NCBI GenBank assembly: GCA_020747065.1
Contig: JAGMVK010000011.1
Coordinates: 620,001 to 684,000 of the forward strand
Reading direction: 5' to 3'
Source of the DNA: Cadophora sp. MPI-SDFR-AT-0126
Lineage: Eukaryota > Ascomycota > Leotiomycetes > Helotiales > Ploettnerulaceae
Length of the DNA stretch: 64,000 nt
Both the position numbers and the translations under genes were made by a program. Below are positions 59,201 through 64,000 of the stretch, one piece after another. Within the stretch, counting starts at the first letter, position 1; every line of letters starts with the position of its first letter. The notes below the pieces were generated by a model. The model was not told where the DNA came from and searched no databases. It was given only the letters and a program-made list of their open reading frames with translations.

Positions 59201-59835
59201 CGACCAGAGCTGGAACTACAAGGATTACATTATTGAGCCTCTGGTTGCTGGATGCAGAGATTCTGCACCTGCCAATCGCCAGGCTGCCGCGTATGGTATC
59301 GGTGTCGCCGCTCACAAGGGAGGACCACAATGGTCAGAGTTCTTGGCTCCGGCTGTTGACCTTCTTTTCCAAGTCACGCAATTCCCAAATGCTCGCGGAG
59401 ATGACGACGTATATGCAACCGAAAATGCGAGTGCAGCTATCGCCAAGGTTCTCCACTTTAACCCTTCCAGTCTGCCCAACCAACAGCAAATCATTGTTCA
59501 ATGGATCGATACTCTACCCGTTGTCAACGATGAAGAAGCTGCGCCATATGCGTACCTTTACCTTGCCCAACTTATTGAACAGTGAGTACAATATTTCTTG
59601 CCTTGAGGCTGTTGCTAATCATCGCAGACAAAACCCCGCTGTTATTACCCAAGCTGGAAAGATCTTCGGCTTCATCGTCCAAGCTTTGGAAGCCGAGACT
59701 CTCCAAGGACAGAATGCGACGCAAATAGTGGCAGCTGCAAAGATGTTGCTTCAGACAGCTGGTTTGGACCCAGCCCAAGTCTTGCTACAATTTTCCCCCG
59801 AGACGCAACAAACAGTACGGGCTTATTTTGGATGA
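56283..59835 (+). CDS. kap121: Importin beta-3 type karyopherin (Kap121/Pse1, IPO5 family)
   Basis: Exons 56283-56465, 56527-56746, 56803-56978, 57030-57461, 57510-59581 and 59628-59835 join in frame to 1096 aa, close to the ~1090 aa of yeast Kap121. The protein is a HEAT-repeat solenoid: the N-terminal RanGTP-binding repeats are seen in QSSDNSVRSQAEEHL and RSFASVIFRRIASKA. Central repeats follow in the IPO5 pattern, e.g. MNSDAWRDRHAALMAISAI and LRDPHSRVRWAGCNALGQM. An acidic loop (QQEEGEEESEDMMFAIEDD) sits in the C-terminal half. It imports ribosomal proteins, histones and other cargo into the nucleus. Introns are 45-61 nt, with a CTAAT branch upstream of the last acceptor. Confidence 0.94.
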
Positions 59836-61141
59836 GTTGGGATTACAAATTAGCTGGGCTGGCCGGAGTTGTTGGAGGCCTGATGACAAGGACGGACGGG
59901 AAAGGGACAAGTATGATGATAGAACGATTTGATACCACACTCGCATACCTTATCATTCCTTTTGTGTGTGTTTTTCTTTTGGAGGATATTCCGGAGGGGA
60001 ATGTCATCATTTAGCATAGCGAGAGTTTGAGGCTGTGGTCTGATATGAGGTTGCTTGCTTGCTTATGGGTGGCGTGGCGAGGCATGTCTTTGGCAGTTGG
60101 CGCAGGCCAATCTGAGAGCGACCTTTTGTCGCAGAATTCCCAATTAATCATCCAGACTGACCCTGACCACGTTTTTCTCTGAGACCAAGGCCGTGCTTGA
60201 AGAAGGGAAGAGACATCCATAGGCTTTACTTGGAGTACTGATACTGTAGATTAATTTCTCAGCCGCACCTCTTTCGGATCGCGGCTCACCTTTCATGCGA
60301 CGCATGAGTCGCAAACACTGTCTTGACCGTGGATATGGGATGGATGGCAATCTCTTAAATTCGATGTTTGTCGTCGGAGACGGAACAGGTTGCGATATGA
60401 AAAAGTGGGGAAGTGCGGGATCAAAGCCATGCCAGTGCGTGCCATCTCTCGCTGTGAAATCAATCCGACGACGATCTAACAACATCAACATCTCTACTCT
60501 TACCTCACTCAGAGACATCCACTCTCACAACATTCAACCGCGACGCGGCACTTAACAGAAAGGTACACTTGCATCCAGCGGCGTCGATGCAACAGCATCC
60601 GACCAGTACGGACCGCGACCCGAGTAGATACCAGGGTCCCGACAGAGAGCTGCTGTACCACCTTCGGCAGCTAGGGATCCCTCCCCTCCCTACCATTGTC
60701 CTATCATAGACCTCACCAAACAAACCTCCATAGACACAAGGCGAGCCCGCCCCTTCCGCTGTTGCAACCTCCCCTCAACGTCTAAATTCAATCATTCCCG
60801 TGTTGTCAAGCACATCGTGGTCATCTCTACAGATTTCTCACGACTTGGGAGCCCCAAAAACTGCGGTTTTCGAGAATTTTGGGCGACAACATCTAGCCTC
60901 TACCGAGGGACCACCCGCCACCGGCCCTCCTCGACAGCCTCATTGTGGCGACAGAAGAAGTGGGATAGAAACTGCAGCTGGTCTTAGCCTTCTGCTTTGT
61001 CTGGAGTGGGGGTGCTTCTACAGCTCGTGTTCGCTGCGACAAGGGACGAGTCGCATGGTTGAGAAGAAGCTCTTGCAATAGCCTCGGTGCCACCATTCAT
61101 GATATCCGACACTTCCATTCTGTTTTTCTGCAGACACTCTC
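59836..61141. other. Intergenic region and long leader upstream of white collar-1
   Basis: The first ~200 bp should be the importin 3' UTR. From about 60480 the sequence looks like fungal promoter and transcribed leader. Several short ORFs are present but none has protein character. A 27-codon uORF starts at 61142 (listed separately). Confidence 0.5.
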
Positions 61142-61225
61142 ATGAATTCGCTCTACGATTTCAATATACCAACGGTTAGGAAGAAGACAGTTCGGAGTAA
61201 GTCGAGACAGATGTTGGGACCATGA
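61142..61225 (+). CDS. uORF of 27 codons whose stop overlaps the white collar-1 start
   Basis: The ATG at 61142 (context CTCATGAAT) opens a 27-codon frame ending in TGA at 61223-61225. The main ORF begins at ATG 61222-61224, so start and stop share ATGA. The peptide begins MNSLYDFNIPT and is basic at its end. An arrangement like this can couple translation by reinitiation or limit it. It only applies if the leader is not spliced between 61172 and 61201, where GTTAGG and GTAAGT could act as donors. Confidence 0.5.
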   Translation: MNSLYDFNIPTVRKKTVRSKSRQMLGP

Positions 61226-64000
61226 ACAATTTCTTTTCTAGCCCGTTCTCCCAGGAGGACCTGCAACAGCGACTTGCACAGCGACGTCGAAATGGCCCCT
61301 CAAGAACATCGAGCATGACAATGGTGCCGCCGGCAGCCTCTCCAGAGAATGAAGGCCAGGTTGGCATGGGCATGATGCCCTTGGGTGGGGACACGCTGGA
61401 CGATATCATAATGCAGAACAATAACGAGATACAGCGGCGGCAGAGCATGCCGCAGACGTATAACTCCCAGGGGATGGATCGCAGAGCATCCATGATGGAG
61501 TTTGGCACAGCGAATGGCTCTTTGAATGGCTACCAGTTTGTGCCTCAGACAACGGGGCCTGGAGATCCGCAAAGTCAGATGCGGAGGCTGTCGGGAGGTG
61601 AAATAACGATGGGTGGCGGATACGTGGATATATCCTCGGGAATGAATATGTCTGGCCAGCAGATGGCATTTTCGTCTTCCATGCCATTGCAGGATAATCT
61701 GACCATTAACACAAACCCTCAATACGCCCCGATGACTGCGGACATGATGCAGAATATGATGGGATATTCGCCGATGGGAATGGAGGGCATGTCAGAAGAA
61801 GATTCGAGTGCCATGAACATGTTTTCTCCCGCGAGCTACCAGCAAAACTTCGGAAATGGCAATATGGATGGGATGCAAAGTAATTTCGTGATGCATCCGA
61901 ACATGTCGGATGGGTTGCCAGCTCAGACTCCAAGTATGAGTGTTGCAGAAGAAGTCAACGATTTGGCCACACCCATCCCCGGTCTTGTTGTCACAGACAA
62001 TGCTCCAGTCGCTTCACCTACAACAATGGGGATGAATCAGAACTTAGTCTCGTATAACTCGCCAGTCTCGGCCATGCCACCCGAACTTGCTACTCAGAAC
62101 TCTTCGTACAGCATACCGCAACCCCCAACTCCAGTGTCAGGACCGGAACCACAACCAGAAATCGAGATTGGTCCAAAGCCAGAACCGAAATCATCAGGTT
62201 ATCACGGAATCTACTCATCTAGTGGTTTCGACATGCTAGGAGCCTTGATGAAAGTTGCGACGAGAAAGAATCCCGAGATTGACATTGGCAAGGTCGATAT
62301 GTCATGTGCCTTTGTTGTCTGCGATATTACACTTTACGACTGTCCGATCATTTATGTCTCAGACATTTTCGAACGGTTGACAGGATACACAAAGCATGAA
62401 GTCAAGGGCCAGAATTGCCGATTTCTCCAATCTCCTGAAGGCAAGGTTGAAGCCGGAGCTCGTCGAGAATTCGTGGACAATGACTCTGTTTACTACCTTC
62501 GGAACAGGATCCACGACAAAAAAGAGGCGCAGCGTAGCTTGATCAATTATCGAAAAGGGGGCCAACCATTCATGAATTTGTTGACAATGATACCCATCAC
62601 TGGAGAGGATGATAAAGAGATCAGGTATTTTGTGGGATTTCAGGTTGATCTTGTGGAGAAGCCTACGGCTGTGGAAACCAAGAATTCGAGCGGCTTGTAC
62701 ACAGTCGATTACTCGCAAGGAGCTTTACCGAGATATGTTTGGAATCCTCCGGAGGCGAGCCGGCCAATGGATGGTGGCCAGACGATTAGTCGGGATGATG
62801 TTTCTACCGTGTTGAGCTCCATCAACAGTAGCTCTGAATCCGAATTGACCAAACGGATGTGGGACAAAGTCTTGCTGGAGAATACCGATGATGTGGTTCA
62901 TGTCTTATCTTTGAAAGGCCTGTTTCTCTACCTGTCGCCCTCTTGCCGCCATGTACTGGAGTACGACGCATCGGAGCTTGTTGGAACTGCTCTTTCCTCC
63001 GTCTGCCATCCCAGTGACATCGTACCTGTCACAAGAGAATTGAAGGATACATCAACTGGAGCAGCTGTCAATGTTGTATTTCGAATCAGACGTAAGAAGA
63101 GCGGGTACACATGGTTTGAGAGCCATGGTTCTTTGTGTGTGGAACAAGGCAAGGGTCGGAAATGCATTATTCTGGTGGGCAGAGAACGACCGGTGTATGC
63201 CCTTCATCGCCACGACATCGAAGCCGCTGGGGGTATTGGTGAGAGTGAAATGTGGACCAAGCTTTCAACTTCAGGCATGTTCTTATTCGTCTCGTCGAAC
63301 GTGCGGACGCTCTTGGACCGATCATCAGAAGATCTTGTGGGCACTAGCATTCAGGCTCTGATGCGTGCTGAATCAAGAGTGGAATTCGGCCGCTCCCTGG
63401 AAAGAGCCAGGACTGGAAAGCGGGTGGCACACAAGCATGAGATATTGAATAAGAGAGGTCTGGTACTCCAGGCGCAGACCACCTTGTATCCTGGTGACGC
63501 CTCTGAGGGTCAGAAACCAACATTTCTTGTTGCTCAGACCAGACTATTGAAGTCTTCTACACGTCAAGTTGCCCCTGCGCTTGGCTCGCAGGGATCGAAG
63601 TCGGTAAGTCCAATTCAAAGAATGGACATGAATTCCGAGGAATCGACACCACACAGCCACCCTTCAGCTTTGTCAACGAATCTTAGTCAAGAATTGGTGC
63701 TTGCTACTCCCAGGACTGGTGGATCCGCATCAGTGGCCAACACGGGAGTCATTTCTCAGGCAGGTGGATCGGGTCTACCGATTGGTTCGCAGGATCTTGC
63801 ATTGGCCTCTGAAGACAATATTTTTGACGAGCTGAAGACAACTCGATGTACCAGTTGGCAATTCGAGCTTCGTCAAATGGAGAAGAGTAACAGGCTGCTA
63901 GCCGAAGAACTGGCCGCTCTGTTATCAAGCAAAAAGAAGCGCAAGAGGCGGAAAGGCGCCGGACATCCTCACCGCGATTGTGCAAATTGCCACACGAGAG
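61222..64000 (+). CDS. wc-1: White collar-1 blue-light receptor/GATA transcription factor, 5' part (3' end outside window)
   Basis: One uninterrupted frame runs from 61222 past the window end (926 codons visible). The N-terminus (NNFFSSPFSQEDLQQRLAQRR) resembles WC-1 starts but lacks the long polyGln of the Neurospora protein. A Met/Ser/Pro-rich activation region follows. The LOV domain spans about residues 340-480; it has GQNCRFLQSPEG with the photoactive Cys at ~399, and LLTMIPITGEDD. Two more PAS domains follow (VVHVLSLKGLFLYLSPSC, and MFLFVSSNVRTLLDRSSEDL). The frame then reaches KKKRKRRKG (nuclear signal) and CANCHTRE, the first half of the GATA finger. WC-1 binds FAD, forms the white collar complex with WC-2 and activates light- and clock-controlled genes. 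Only the finger and C-terminus are missing. Confidence 0.95.
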   Translation, partial: MNNFFSSPFSQEDLQQRLAQRRRNGPSRTSSMTMVPPAASPENEGQVGMGMMPLGGDTLDDIIMQNNNEIQRRQSMPQTYNSQGMDRRASMMEFGTANGSLNGYQFVPQTTGPGDPQSQMRRLSGGEITMGGGYVDISSGMNMSGQQMAFSSSMPLQDNLTINTNPQYAPMTADMMQNMMGYSPMGMEGMSEEDSSAMNMFSPASYQQNFGNGNMDGMQSNFVMHPNMSDGLPAQTPSMSVAEEVNDLATPIPGLVVTDNAPVASPTTMGMNQNLVSYNSPVSAMPPELATQNSSYSIPQPPTPVSGPEPQPEIEIGPKPEPKSSGYHGIYSSSGFDMLGALMKVATRKNPEIDIGKVDMSCAFVVCDITLYDCPIIYVSDIFERLTGYTKHEVKGQNCRFLQSPEGKVEAGARREFVDNDSVYYLRNRIHDKKEAQRSLINYRKGGQPFMNLLTMIPITGEDDKEIRYFVGFQVDLVEKPTAVETKNSSGLYTVDYSQGALPRYVWNPPEASRPMDGGQTISRDDVSTVLSSINSSSESELTKRMWDKVLLENTDDVVHVLSLKGLFLYLSPSCRHVLEYDASELVGTALSSVCHPSDIVPVTRELKDTSTGAAVNVVFRIRRKKSGYTWFESHGSLCVEQGKGRKCIILVGRERPVYALHRHDIEAAGGIGESEMWTKLSTSGMFLFVSSNVRTLLDRSSEDLVGTSIQALMRAESRVEFGRSLERARTGKRVAHKHEILNKRGLVLQAQTTLYPGDASEGQKPTFLVAQTRLLKSSTRQVAPALGSQGSKSVSPIQRMDMNSEESTPHSHPSALSTNLSQELVLATPRTGGSASVANTGVISQAGGSGLPIGSQDLALASEDNIFDELKTTRCTSWQFELRQMEKSNRLLAEELAALLSSKKKRKRRKGAGHPHRDCANCHTR

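Noticed and set aside
1..64000. tRNA genes, CRISPR arrays, transposons and RIP-mutated repeats
   Set aside because: I looked by eye for B-box words (GGTTCGA), regularly spaced direct repeats, transposase or reverse-transcriptase motifs and AT-rich TpA-biased blocks; none was convincing.

Overview
The window is nuclear DNA of a filamentous ascomycete (Pezizomycotina, possibly Leotiomycetes; the class is inference). Evidence: compact genes with many 45-60 nt GT-AG introns carrying TACTAAC/CTGAC-type branch sites, fungal-only families (Zn2Cys6 regulator, DUF6594, NRPS-like reductase, Rna14, Nop9, white collar-1) and no operons or Shine-Dalgarno sites. No tRNA, rRNA, CRISPR array or intact transposon was found by eye.

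Layout. 1-12 kb is housekeeping: the 3' end of an Rna14-like mRNA 3'-end processing factor, a complete Argonaute (14 exons, 1145 aa, possible second start giving 932 aa) and a Nop9-like pumilio protein on the minus strand. A PLP decarboxylase (12.2-13.9 kb) and a P450 (16.0-17.9 kb) follow. 19-30 kb looks like a small specialised-metabolism cluster: an MFS transporter, an NRPS-like adenylation-thiolation-reductase enzyme carrying an extra C-terminal gluconokinase-type kinase domain, a Zn2Cys6 regulator and an aldo-keto reductase. A 7-base word, TCGGAAA, occurs three times in each of the three control regions of these four genes (nine copies, same orientation), which suggests one regulon. An OPT transporter (18 exons, 831 aa) and a DUF885 metallohydrolase sit next to it without that motif.

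39-64 kb holds an atypical Ras-like GTPase, a DUF6594 membrane protein, an unknown Cys-rich protein, a diaminopropionate ammonia-lyase-like enzyme, a 1625-aa ankyrin/CorA-like membrane protein with a long Arg/Ser-rich tail, an Sds23-like CBS protein, a Kap121-type importin and the 5' part of white collar-1, cut by the window edge inside its GATA finger.

Most exon models were built by reading splice sites by hand. The summed exon lengths divide by three for all of them except the MFS transporter, whose first intron does not keep frame. The best candidate for an undescribed system is the reductase-kinase fusion with its co-regulated reductase, transporter and regulator: it predicts acid activation and reduction followed by phosphorylation on one polypeptide. 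The substrate cannot be told from the sequence.
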